Shown in pieces: positions 1-7,967 of a stretch of 64,000 nucleotides of DNA. Location of the stretch: contig NZ_JOAP01000021.1 of the NCBI RefSeq assembly GCF_000720475.1, positions 62,001 through 126,000 of the forward strand, given 5' to 3'. The stretch's first letter is position 1; every line of letters starts with the position of its first letter. The stretch comes from Streptomyces aureocirculatus (GTDB lineage: Bacteria; Actinomycetota; Actinomycetes; Streptomycetales; Streptomycetaceae). The notes under the pieces were generated by a model. The model worked only from the letters and a program-made list of their open reading frames with translations, searched no databases and had not been told where the DNA came from. The position numbers and the translations under genes are program-made.

Positions 1-775
1 GCGCCCTGAACTCCGCGCTCACGCACAGCGCCGAGCCGCTCCCGCCGTCCGCCCACGGCCCCGCCTCGCGCTGGTGCTCGGCCACGCAGCGCGCGAACGT
101 CCACATGCCGTGGGCGATGGCGCGCGGGAAGCCGAAGAGGCGGGCGGTGAGCGGGTGCAGATGGATGGGGTTGTGGTCCCCGGACACGGCGGCGTAGCGC
201 CGGCCGAGGTCGCCGGGCAGCCGCCACTCCGCGTGCGCCGGCGGGCCGGGGGCGGGGTCGGGCGTGGGGCCGGGCCACCCGTCCCGCGCGGCCACGGACG
301 GCTCCGCCCTGCGGTGCCGGGACAGGTAGGTGCTGCGGGACTCCCACACGGGCGTGCCGCCGACGCTCGCGAGGGTGACGACCGTCGCCTCGGTGCCCCG
401 CCGGTGCGGTGCCAACGCCTCCGCGTACGTGGTGAGTTCGAGATCCTCCGCGGGCAGCAGGGCGCGGTGCTGCACGATCTCCACGGACGTGTGCACGAGC
501 CCGAGCAGCGGCAGCGGGAAGTCTCGGCCCGCCATCAGCCGCATGGCCCCCGGGAACGCGAGGACGTGCGGGTACGTCACCGGCAGCGGCTCACCCCCGC
601 CCGTGCCGCCGCCCCGCCCGGCCGCGAACCCGCACAGCCTCTCGTACGCGACGAGCCGCTCCACATCGGCCCGCACCCGCCCCGAGACGGCCCCCGGCAG
701 CGGAGCATCGGACCGGGCCCGCTTGAACACGGACAGGGCTGCTCCCCGCAGCAGGGTGAGCGCGAGCGAGGTCAT
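1..775 (-). CDS. MaoC-family acyl dehydratase/hydratase, C-terminus cut by window edge
   Basis: Reads on the minus strand from ATG at 775 and is still open at base 1, so about 258 residues are present and the C-terminus is missing. The last visible part carries the hot-dog hydratase signature of MaoC enzymes: residues reading VSGDHNPIHLHPLTARLFGF followed by RAIAHGMW, with the Asp and His expected in the active site. MaoC enzymes hydrate enoyl-CoA or dehydrate 3-hydroxyacyl thioesters. The neighbour upstream on the same strand is a two-domain FabG4-type reductase, and the same pairing (HtdX with FabG4) is known in mycobacteria, so the two probably act on successive intermediates. The gap to that gene is about 246 bases and contains a short tandem repeat, so co-transcription is likely but not certain. 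Confidence 0.85.
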   Translation of the reverse strand, partial: MTSLALTLLRGAALSVFKRARSDAPLPGAVSGRVRADVERLVAYERLCGFAAGRGGGTGGGEPLPVTYPHVLAFPGAMRLMAGRDFPLPLLGLVHTSVEIVQHRALLPAEDLELTTYAEALAPHRRGTEATVVTLASVGGTPVWESRSTYLSRHRRAEPSVAARDGWPGPTPDPAPGPPAHAEWRLPGDLGRRYAAVSGDHNPIHLHPLTARLFGFPRAIAHGMWTFARCVAEHQREAGPWADGGSGSALCVSAEFRA

Positions 776-844
776 GACGGTCCCCTTCTGGTCACTGGGC
801 GATCGGGACAACGGCGGGCGGGCCGGGCGGCGCGTGCGTGCGCT

Positions 845-922
845 GGGTCCGGCGAGTTCGGTGGGAAAGTCGGGTCCGGCGAGTTCAGCGGGAATGCCGG
901 GTCCGGTGTGTTCGGCGGGAGG
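845..922. repeat. 27-bp tandem repeat, about 3 copies
   Basis: Copies start near 845, 872 and 899, each beginning GGGTCCGG and containing GTTCGGTGGGAAA or a close variant. The period is exactly 27 bases. It lies between the FabG4-type and MaoC genes. The minus strand is open through it and would read a Pro/Asp/Ser-rich repeat, but there is no good start and the period is simply a multiple of three. Confidence 0.75.
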
Positions 923-926
923 AAAA

Positions 927-945
927 GGTGGGTGGGTGGGAGAAA
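927..945 (+). repeat. G-run element GGTGGGTGGGTGGGAGAAA (possible G-quadruplex)
   Basis: Four evenly spaced G runs that could fold as a G-quadruplex. The same 19 bases occur on the minus strand at 12904-12922, also just beyond the 3' end of a gene. Confidence 0.55.
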
Positions 946-1021
946 CCGCCGCGGGGCGGCGGAGGGTTCGGCGGGACGGGAACGTGCAGGTTCAGGGGGG
1001 AGCCGCGGAACAGCCGGAGGC

Positions 1022-2326
1022 TCACGCGCCGAGAAGGCTCTGACCGCACACGCGGAGGACCTGCCCGTTGACGGCGCCGGTCGCAAGCCACGCCGTGGCC
1101 TCGGCGACATCCACGGGGAGCCCGCCCTGCCCCAGGGAGTTCATGCGCCGCCCGGCCGCACGGATGAACAGCGGAACCGCCGCCGTCATCCGGGTCTCGA
1201 TGAAGCCGGGCGCGACGGCGTTCACCGTGACGCCGTACTCGGCGAGTGCCCGGGGCGCGAGGGAGCGTACGAAGCCGACGACGCCCGCCTTGGCGGCCGC
1301 GTAGTTCGTCTGGCCCGCGTTCCCCGCGATGCCCGCGATGGACGCCGTGGCCACGACCCGGCCGCCCCGGCACAGCGTGCCGGACTTCAGCAGGAAGTCC
1401 GTGGTGCGCAGCACGCTCGCGAGATTGACCTCGACGACCGAACTCCAGCGGTCGGCGGCCATGTTGGCGAACCGCCGGTCCCGGGTGATGCCCGCGTTGT
1501 GCACGAGGACGCCGAGCCCGTCGGGCAGCGCGGCGGCGATCCGCTCACCGGCGTCGTCCGCGGTGATGTCCAGGGGCAGCGCGGTGCCCTCGACGCGCGC
1601 GGCGACGCGGCCGAGCTCGGGCGCGGCGGACGGCACGTCGAGGACGACGACGTGTGCGCCGTCGCGGGCCAGGACCTCCGCGACGGCGGCGCCGATGCCG
1701 CGGGCCGCACCGGTGACGAGGGCGGTGCGGCCCGCGAGCGACCGGGCGCTGGCCGCCGTGTCCTCGTCGAGGTCGACGTCGATGACCTGTCCGTTCACGT
1801 ACGCCGACTTCGGTGAGAGCAGGAAGCGCAGGGTGGCCTCGGCGGCGCGCGCCGACGGTGCGCGGACGAGCTGGACCGTCCTGCCGCGGCCCAGCTCCTT
1901 GCCGAGGGAGCGCACGAACCCCTCGAGGGCCTGCTGGGCGGCGGCCTGGTGGTGGTCGGCGGGGGAGAGGGGCGCGCCCAGGATCACCACGCGCCCGCAG
2001 GGGGCTATGGACCGGACGACGGGGTGCAGCACGGCGTGCACGTCGGCGAGGGCGGTGACCGTGGCGACGCCGGTCGCGTCCAGGACGACGGCGCCCGGAA
2101 GGCGGCCGCCGAGGGGCCCGCTGTGCGGGGGCAGGCCGGTGCGGGTGAGGGCCTCGTGCAGGCCGGGCAGGGGGATGTCGCCCGCGGTCAGGAGGAGGAG
2201 CGGGCCTTCGAGAGCCGGGCGCTCGGGCGACCAGCGGTGCAGGACGGCGGGCCGGGGCAGGCCGAGTCTGCGGGCGAGGAAGCGGCCGGGGCCGGTGCGG
2301 GTGAACGTCGCGTAGCGGTCGGCCAT
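1022..2326 (-). CDS. High-molecular-weight 3-oxoacyl-ACP/CoA reductase, FabG4 type
   Basis: 434 residues, nearly twice a usual FabG. The start ATG at 2326 gives MADRYATFTRTGPG; longer frames upstream lack support. The C-terminal half (about 215-434) is a classical short-chain dehydrogenase: TGAARGIGAAVAE cofactor loop, HNAGITRD, the catalytic Ser in TASIAGIAGNAGQ and YAAAKAG for the Tyr-Lys pair, then NAVAPGFIETRM. The N-terminal half resembles the degenerate Rossmann domain of mycobacterial FabG4. It should reduce 3-oxoacyl thioesters with a nicotinamide cofactor. A MaoC-type hydratase follows on the same strand. A palindrome, TTACT-TCGG-AGTAA, at 2358-2371 sits just upstream of the start and is a likely operator. 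Confidence 0.88.
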   Translation of the reverse strand: MADRYATFTRTGPGRFLARRLGLPRPAVLHRWSPERPALEGPLLLLTAGDIPLPGLHEALTRTGLPPHSGPLGGRLPGAVVLDATGVATVTALADVHAVLHPVVRSIAPCGRVVILGAPLSPADHHQAAAQQALEGFVRSLGKELGRGRTVQLVRAPSARAAEATLRFLLSPKSAYVNGQVIDVDLDEDTAASARSLAGRTALVTGAARGIGAAVAEVLARDGAHVVVLDVPSAAPELGRVAARVEGTALPLDITADDAGERIAAALPDGLGVLVHNAGITRDRRFANMAADRWSSVVEVNLASVLRTTDFLLKSGTLCRGGRVVATASIAGIAGNAGQTNYAAAKAGVVGFVRSLAPRALAEYGVTVNAVAPGFIETRMTAAVPLFIRAAGRRMNSLGQGGLPVDVAEATAWLATGAVNGQVLRVCGQSLLGA

Positions 2327-2357
2327 GGTCCTGCTCCCGGCGAACTCGGCGCTGAAT

Positions 2358-2387
2358 TTACTTCGGAGTAAGGTTACTTGGGAGTCA
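2358..2387 (-). promoter_or_regulatory. Two tandem TTACT-N4-AGTNA palindromes upstream of the FabG4-type gene
   Basis: TTACTTCGGAGTAA at 2358-2371 has perfect 5-bp arms. Sixteen bases on, TTACTTGGGAGTCA at 2374-2387 repeats it with one arm mismatch. They lie 32-61 bases ahead of the minus-strand start at 2326. The form suits a TetR-type dimer. A matching site, TTACTCACCAGTCA, lies ahead of the lipase gene at 7933-7946. Confidence 0.55.
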
Positions 2388-2564
2388 GGGGGCGGTCGAG
2401 GGGGCGGATGAGGAAGATCGAGGGGGCGCGGGGTGCACGTACCGGCGCATTCGCTCAGCGAGCGCCGGTAACCCCCGGTCACGGAGCGTGATGACCTGAA
2501 CGGGCGAGGTGGCCCGGGGGCGCCTAGGGTGACCGGAGGGGACCCGCACCTCTTGGAGGTCGCC

Positions 2565-4127
2565 GTGCGCAGCACATCCGCGCTCACCGCAGCCGCAGCC
2601 ACAGCCTCAGCCGCGACCCTGGCACTGACCCTCACGGCCCTGCCCGCGAAAGCTGCTCCGGCGGAACCGGCGAAGCCGGACCTCGGGCGCTTCTACGCGC
2701 AGAAGATCAAGTGGGCCGCCTGCAAGCCCGATGCGCAGAACCTGCCCGAGGACGTGACCAAGGACAAGGACATCACCTGCGGCAAGGTCACCGTCCCGCT
2801 GGACTACGCACACCCGGGCCGCGCCACCCTTGATCTCGCGCTCATGAGGGTGAAGGCGAGCGGCGACAAGCGGGGGTCGCTCCTGGTGAACTTCGGCGGG
2901 CCCGGCGGCGCGGGCGTCGCGGGGCTCGCGGGCTCCAAGAAGGACTTCGGCTATGTCGGCAAGGGGTACGACGTCGTGGGCTTCGACCCGCGCGGGGTGG
3001 GCCTGAGCGAGCCGGTGAGCTGCGGAGGGCGGCCGGACCCCGGCGACGGCACGGGGGACGGCGCGGACGACCCGGCGGCGCTCCTGAAGCAACTGCGCGA
3101 GGCGGCCGCGCGGTGCGACAAGGAGTCGGGCCCCGTCCTTCAGCACATGGGCACCGTGAACGTCTCCCGGGACCTGGACGTCATACGGCAGGCGCTCGGC
3201 GACAAGAAGCTCAACTACCTGGGCTTCTCGTACGGCACCCGGCTCGGGGCGGTGTACACCTCGCAGTTCCCGAAGAAGGTCGGCCGGATGGTGCTCGACG
3301 GCGTGGACACCCTGACCGAGAACGTCGAGGAGCAGGGCCTCGTCGGCGCGGAGGGACGACAGACCGCCCTTGACAACTTCCTGCTGTGGTGCACCAAGAA
3401 CGCCGGCTGTGTGTTCGGCAAGGACTCCCGTGCCGCCCGGCAGACCATGGTGAAGGTCATCGAGGATCTGGACGCGCACCCCCTGCAAGCCATGGACGGC
3501 CAGGAGTTCACGGGCCAGGACGTGGTGAGCGTCCTCGGCACCGCGCTCTACAGCAGGCAGGCCTGGCCCGCACTCTCGCAGGCGCTCGGCGGGCTGCTCG
3601 CGGACGGCGACCCGCGTGCGCTGCTGCGGATGGGCGGCGCCATGGGCGAGAGGCCGCAGGCACCGCAGGGCGCGCGCGCCGAGGTGCCCGAGGACAACGC
3701 CGATGCCGCGCTCATGGCCGTGAACTGCGCCGACGACCCGGACCGGCCGGACGCGAAGCGGCTGGAGCGGGAGGTCGGCCGCATCCAGCGGGAGTTCGAG
3801 GAGGTCTCACCGGTCTTCGGCAAGTCGATGCTGACACCCGTTCTCCTGTGCTTCGGGCGGCCCGCGGGCACCGACTACATCCGTAACGACGTACGCGACG
3901 TGGACACCCCGAAGTTCCTGCTGGTCGGCACGCGCGGCGACCCCGCGACGCCGTACCGCTGGACGGAGGAGACCGCGAAGCGGCTCGGGTCCTCCGCCGT
4001 CGTCCTGGACAACAAGGGCGACGGGCACACCGGTTACTTCGGTTCGAAGTGCGTGAAGGCCAAGGTGGACGCGTTCCTGCTGTACAAGGAGATGCCGAAG
4101 AACGGCAGTTCGTGCGCGGCCGAGTGA
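2565..4127 (+). CDS. Secreted alpha/beta hydrolase, peptidase S33 (tripeptidyl aminopeptidase-like)
   Basis: 520 residues from GTG 2565, chosen because GGAGG lies at 2555-2559 and because the protein then begins with a signal peptide (Arg, then a long Ala/Leu stretch, cleavage near AKA/AP at about residue 30). The oxyanion region reads NFGGPGGAG, the nucleophile elbow is GFSYG with Ser at about residue 222, and the C-terminal TAP-like region has GTRGDPATPY and DGHTGYF, giving the catalytic Asp and His. Streptomyces SlpD/SlpE and Tap enzymes of this family remove N-terminal tripeptides from extracellular peptides. A TAGGGT -10-like hexamer at 2525-2530 would place transcription just ahead of the start. 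The gene is convergent with the next, with 16 bases between the stops. Confidence 0.88.
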   Translation: MRSTSALTAAAATASAATLALTLTALPAKAAPAEPAKPDLGRFYAQKIKWAACKPDAQNLPEDVTKDKDITCGKVTVPLDYAHPGRATLDLALMRVKASGDKRGSLLVNFGGPGGAGVAGLAGSKKDFGYVGKGYDVVGFDPRGVGLSEPVSCGGRPDPGDGTGDGADDPAALLKQLREAAARCDKESGPVLQHMGTVNVSRDLDVIRQALGDKKLNYLGFSYGTRLGAVYTSQFPKKVGRMVLDGVDTLTENVEEQGLVGAEGRQTALDNFLLWCTKNAGCVFGKDSRAARQTMVKVIEDLDAHPLQAMDGQEFTGQDVVSVLGTALYSRQAWPALSQALGGLLADGDPRALLRMGGAMGERPQAPQGARAEVPEDNADAALMAVNCADDPDRPDAKRLEREVGRIQREFEEVSPVFGKSMLTPVLLCFGRPAGTDYIRNDVRDVDTPKFLLVGTRGDPATPYRWTEETAKRLGSSAVVLDNKGDGHTGYFGSKCVKAKVDAFLLYKEMPKNGSSCAAE

Positions 4128-4143
4128 CGGCGCCGGACGAACG

Positions 4144-5019
4144 TCACCCCCGCGGTGCCGAGCGGGCCGCCGTGTCCAGGCTCAGCATCGCCGTCTCGTC
4201 CGCGCTGCCCGGCTCCGCCTGGTACGTGATCAGGCGCTGGCCCGCGGTACGGGCAAGGCGCATCACCTCGTACGTGAGGGTCATCGGGCCCGCCTTGGGG
4301 TGCGCGAAGGTCTTCACGCCGCCGCCGCGCTCACGGACCTCGTACCGGTCCCAGAGGCGGGCGAACTCCGGGGACTTCAGGCACAGCTCGCCGACCAGGG
4401 CGGCCAACTGCGGCGAGTTCGGGTCCCGGCCGCCGACCGCGCGCAGATGCGCCACGGACTTGGCGACGGTCTCCTCCCACGGCACGTACAGCTCGCGGCC
4501 CACGGGGTGCAGGAACAGATAGCGCGTGAGGTTGCGCTGCTCGACGGGCCAGTCCCACAGGCCCGGCATGAGGCGGCGGCCGGGGGCGTTCGCGGCGAGC
4601 AGGTAGTTGTGCGGGCTGACCACGTACGCGGGCAGCGGGCGCAGGGCCTCCAGCATCCGTACGACGGAGGGGCGCACCTCGGACTCCGTCGTCGGATGCG
4701 GCTCGGTGAGCCGTCCCGACGCGAGCTCGGCGAGTTCGTGGAGGCGCTCGTGGGCGTCGCCGCTCAGCCGCAGCGCCCGGGCGAGGGCGTCGATCACGGC
4801 CGGTGACGGGTTGCTCTCGCGGCCGCGCTCCAGGCGCGTGTAGTAGTCGACGCTCACCCCGGAGAGCGTCGCGAGCTCCTCGCGGCGCAGACCGGGCGTG
4901 CGGCGCAGGCCCGTCCCTGCCAGGAGCCCGGCTTCCGCAGGGCGGATCTGGGCGCGCCGGGCCCGCAGGTACCGGCCGAGTTCGGTCCCGCCGCGTTCGG
5001 GGGGCGTGCCGTTCGTCAT
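4144..5019 (-). CDS. XRE-family transcriptional regulator with MmyB-like ligand domain
   Basis: 291 residues. The N-terminal helix-turn-helix includes LRREELATLSGVSVDYYTRL and the family hallmark RTPGLRREE, followed by ESNPSPAVIDALARALRL. Residues from about 110 onward match the MmyB-like PAS-type ligand-binding domain (YVVSPHNYLLAAN, W-D-W-P, a conserved NLTRYLFL segment and SPEFARLWDRYEVRERGGG). Such regulators usually control an adjacent, divergent gene. Here that gene is the MFS transporter starting at 5172. A short inverted repeat, TCCGT-N7-ACGGA, at 5030-5046 lies 11 bases from the start. The inducing ligand is unknown. Confidence 0.88.
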   Translation of the reverse strand: MTNGTPPERGGTELGRYLRARRAQIRPAEAGLLAGTGLRRTPGLRREELATLSGVSVDYYTRLERGRESNPSPAVIDALARALRLSGDAHERLHELAELASGRLTEPHPTTESEVRPSVVRMLEALRPLPAYVVSPHNYLLAANAPGRRLMPGLWDWPVEQRNLTRYLFLHPVGRELYVPWEETVAKSVAHLRAVGGRDPNSPQLAALVGELCLKSPEFARLWDRYEVRERGGGVKTFAHPKAGPMTLTYEVMRLARTAGQRLITYQAEPGSADETAMLSLDTAARSAPRG

Positions 5020-5029
5020 GGCTCCAGTG

Positions 5030-5046
5030 TCCGTGACGCGTACGGA
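5030..5046. promoter_or_regulatory. Inverted repeat TCCGT-N7-ACGGA, possible XRE operator
   Basis: Five-base perfect arms, in the 152-base divergent region between the MmyB-type regulator and the MFS gene. It is close enough to the regulator's start to suggest autoregulation. Short arms make chance occurrence possible. Confidence 0.3.
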
Positions 5047-5171
5047 AAGTGGGGGGCCGTGTCAGGACCAGGAACAGCGCGGTCTGCCGGGCGCGGCCGC
5101 GTGCGGGGATCGTGGGTGCCCGGCGGCCGGTGTACGGGCGCCGCCCGACACCCCCCTCCCGAAGGGCCCCC

Positions 5172-6650
5172 ATGTCGTCCTCCACCTTGCTTCCGCGTTC
5201 ACGACCCACCCCTGGGAGCGCCCCTGACCCCGGCGCCCCTGACCCTGGCGCTCCGGGCCCCGGTGCCCCGGGCCCCGTCACCCCGGACCGGCCCGCCGTC
5301 GCCCTCGTCGCCGCCCTGCTCGGCTTCACCGTCATCACCGTCGACGTGTCCGCCGTGAACATCGCGCTGCCCGGTATCAGCGCCGATCTGCACGGCGGGA
5401 TGACGGGACTGCAGTGGGTCGTCGACGCCTACACCCTGATGTTCGCCGCGCTGATGATCTCCGCGGGGGCACTCGCGGACCGGGCCGGGGCCCGCCGGGC
5501 GTACGCCTGGGGCACCGCCCTGTTCGCCCTGGCCTCGCTGGCGTGCGCCCTCGCGCCGGGCATCGGCACGCTGATCGCCGCGCGGGTGGCGCAGGGTGCG
5601 GCCGCCGCCGTCGTCATGCCCGCCTCGCTCGCACTGATCCGCCAGGCCTACGACGACCCGCGGCGCCGGGCCCGCGCCATCGCGCTGTGGACGGTGGGCG
5701 GATCGGTGGCGATGGCCGCGGGCCCGGTGCTCGGCGGGGTGCTCTCCGAGACCGTGGGCTGGCGCGCGGTCTTCCTCCTGAACCTGCCCGTCGGCGCCGT
5801 GATCCTCGCCCTGCTGACCCGCATCCCGCCGTCCCCGCGCCGCCCGGCACCGCTCGACGTGCCCGGCCAGCTCACCGCCGTCACCGCACTCGCCGGGCTC
5901 GCGTACGCGGTCATCGAGGGCGGACACGCGGGGTGGACGGACCCGGGCGTCCTGGTCGCCGTGGCGGTCGCGGTCCTCGCGGCGGTCGCCTTCCGCGCCG
6001 CCGAGAAGCGCCACCGCGCGCCCATGGTGCCGCTTTCGATGCTGCGGCAGCGCGAGGTCGGCGTCTCGCTCGCCGTCGGCTTCGCGGTGAACGCGGGCTT
6101 CTACGGGGTGGTGTTCCTGCTCGGCCTGTACTGCCAGCAACTGCTCGGCATGTCGGGGATCGCGACGGGCCTGATGTTCGTGCCGCTCGCCGTGCTCATC
6201 ACCTCGACGAACCTGGTGTCGCCGCGCATGGCGGAGCGCGTCGGCCGCCGCCCGGTGATCGTGACCGGCCAGCTCGTCCTCGCCATGGCCATGTTCGCCC
6301 TGCTGCCCCTCGGCGCGGACACGCCCCTGTGGCTCGTCCTGCTGCTCCTCGCCCCGACCGGCATCGGCGGCGCGCTCGCCGTGCCCGCGCTGACGGCCCT
6401 CCTGATGGACACCGTCCCCGGCCACCGCGCGGGCACCGCGTCCGGCCTCCTCAACTCCCTGCGCCAGACGGGCGGGGCGCTTTCGGTGGCCCTGTTCGGC
6501 GCCCTGATCGGCGGCTCCGGGGGCTCCGGCGCCGAAGGGTTCGCGGTGGGCGGGATGCGGCAGGGGCTCGTGGTGGTGGGCGTGACGCTCCTTGCCACGG
6601 CGGGGCTCTCGGGGTGGCTGCTGCCGCGGGGCGGCGGCCGGGCCTCGTGA
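5172..6650 (+). CDS. MFS drug:H+ antiporter, DHA2 (EmrB/QacA) type
   Basis: 492 residues from ATG 5172. Repeated hydrophobic helices, about 13-14, fit the 14-segment DHA2 family. Diagnostic stretches are NIALPGISADL with QWVVDAYTL in helices 1-2, ADRAGARRAY in the loop after helix 2, and motif C-like GPVLGGVLSE in helix 5. A Pro/Gly/Ala-rich tail of about 35 residues precedes the first helix. Proteins like this expel lipophilic cationic drugs or secondary metabolites using the proton gradient. It diverges from the MmyB-type regulator, the usual arrangement for an efflux pump and its sensor. The substrate cannot be inferred. Confidence 0.88.
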   Translation: MSSSTLLPRSRPTPGSAPDPGAPDPGAPGPGAPGPVTPDRPAVALVAALLGFTVITVDVSAVNIALPGISADLHGGMTGLQWVVDAYTLMFAALMISAGALADRAGARRAYAWGTALFALASLACALAPGIGTLIAARVAQGAAAAVVMPASLALIRQAYDDPRRRARAIALWTVGGSVAMAAGPVLGGVLSETVGWRAVFLLNLPVGAVILALLTRIPPSPRRPAPLDVPGQLTAVTALAGLAYAVIEGGHAGWTDPGVLVAVAVAVLAAVAFRAAEKRHRAPMVPLSMLRQREVGVSLAVGFAVNAGFYGVVFLLGLYCQQLLGMSGIATGLMFVPLAVLITSTNLVSPRMAERVGRRPVIVTGQLVLAMAMFALLPLGADTPLWLVLLLLAPTGIGGALAVPALTALLMDTVPGHRAGTASGLLNSLRQTGGALSVALFGALIGGSGGSGAEGFAVGGMRQGLVVVGVTLLATAGLSGWLLPRGGGRAS

Positions 6651-6679
6651 GCCCGGCCCCCGACCAGGCCCGACAGGCC

Positions 6680-7888
6680 CTAGCAGTTGCCGCGCACCGG
6701 CTTGTCCGCGAAGCGGTTCGCCAGCCACTGGGTGGCCAGGGGCGACTGCGTGATGACGCCGCTCACATGCTCACCGAGCGGGATGGTGTGCCACTCCACG
6801 TTCGCGCCCCGCGCGCACCAGTCCGTGCGGACCTGCCTGCCGACGCCGTACGGAATGAGCTCGTCGGCCAGCGCGTGGTAGAGGTACACCGGCGCGTCGG
6901 GAGCGCGCGTGCCGACCTGGGACTCCCGCAGGCGCTGCTGCCAGTCGGCCTGTTCGAGGGGGTTCTCCGTCGTCACGTCGCGGATCTTCTTGAACGAGCC
7001 GAGCACCGCCCCGTCCGCCACACAACTGTTGCGCAGCGCGCCGATCAGGCTCCTGCCCGTGGCGTTCAGATACGACTCCAGCTTCAGTTCGGGGAACGCC
7101 GCGTTCTGGCCGATGGCCGCCATGAAGACGAGCCCCGAGCCGTAACTGCCGTCGTTGAAGTCGGCCACCTTCATCAGGTCGCCGGGCACACCGCCGGTCG
7201 CCGTGCCCTTGACATCGAGGTCGGGAGCGTACGAGCCGTGCAGCTCCGCGGCCCAGGACGAGGCCTGGCCGCCCTGCGAGTAGCCCATGATGCCGACCGG
7301 CGAGTCCTTCGAGAGCCCCGCACCGGGCAGCCGGATGGCGGCTCGGGCGGCGTCGAGTACCGCGTGCCCCGCGGCCCTGCCCACCGTGTACGTGTGGTCC
7401 CCGGGGGTGCCCAGACCCTCGTAGTCGGTCACGGCGACCGCCCAGCCGCGCAGGGTGAGCTGCTGGATGAGGTTGGCCTCAAGCGTGGTGCCCCGGGGGA
7501 AGCCTGCGCTCGGCGCGCAGTGGTCGCCGACGCCGACCGTGCCCACGGCGTAGGTGATCAGCGGGCGCGGCCCCGTGCGGCCGTCCTGGGGGACGATGAC
7601 GGTGCCGGAGACGGTGTTCGGGGTGCCCTTCGCCGTGGTGGAGCGGTAGTGGATCTTCCAGGCCTTGGTGTGGGTGGGCTGGCCGGGCAGCGGGTGGAAG
7701 GCGCTCGGCTCGGAGCTGACGATGTCACCCGGCGCGGCGGCCGCTCGCGCGGGGGCCGCGGCCCCGGACCGCGCGGGGTCACCGGCGGCCTTGGTGTCGT
7801 CGGCGTGCGCGGCGGTCGTGAGGGTCGCGGCCGACAGGCCCGCGGCGGCCAGCAGGGCAACCGCTCTGAAGCTCGTGCGTACGTGCAT
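6680..7888 (-). CDS. Secreted lipase, secretory-lipase (LIP) family
   Basis: 402 residues from ATG 7888 (GGGAG lies just upstream). The N-terminus is a signal peptide: HVRTSFR, then a hydrophobic Ala/Leu core ending near AHA. The nucleophile elbow is GYSQGGQAS. A late YHALADELIPYG segment supplies the Asp and GEHVSG the His of an alpha/beta-hydrolase triad. WAVAVTDYEGLGTPG is typical of the secretory lipase family that includes fungal LIP proteins and actinobacterial triacylglycerol lipases. It likely hydrolyses extracellular lipids or esters. A 14-bp palindrome like that ahead of the FabG4-type gene lies at 7933-7946. It follows an AraC-type regulator on the same strand, 79 bases away. Confidence 0.83.
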   Translation of the reverse strand: MHVRTSFRAVALLAAAGLSAATLTTAAHADDTKAAGDPARSGAAAPARAAAAPGDIVSSEPSAFHPLPGQPTHTKAWKIHYRSTTAKGTPNTVSGTVIVPQDGRTGPRPLITYAVGTVGVGDHCAPSAGFPRGTTLEANLIQQLTLRGWAVAVTDYEGLGTPGDHTYTVGRAAGHAVLDAARAAIRLPGAGLSKDSPVGIMGYSQGGQASSWAAELHGSYAPDLDVKGTATGGVPGDLMKVADFNDGSYGSGLVFMAAIGQNAAFPELKLESYLNATGRSLIGALRNSCVADGAVLGSFKKIRDVTTENPLEQADWQQRLRESQVGTRAPDAPVYLYHALADELIPYGVGRQVRTDWCARGANVEWHTIPLGEHVSGVITQSPLATQWLANRFADKPVRGNC

Positions 7889-7932
7889 GCGGCTCTCCCA
7901 ACAGTTCGTGGGGGATGGGAGAACGACCGTAG

Positions 7933-7946
7933 TGACTGGTGAGTAA
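7933..7946 (-). promoter_or_regulatory. TTACT-N4-AGTCA site upstream of the lipase gene
   Basis: On the minus strand it reads TTACTCACCAGTCA, about 45 bases ahead of the lipase start. Both half-sites are identical to those of the site at 2374-2387 ahead of the FabG4-type gene, with only the four central bases differing. This suggests common control of lipase and fatty-acyl metabolism. Confidence 0.45.
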
Positions 7947-7967
7947 GGACGGGGCTGACGCGAACGC

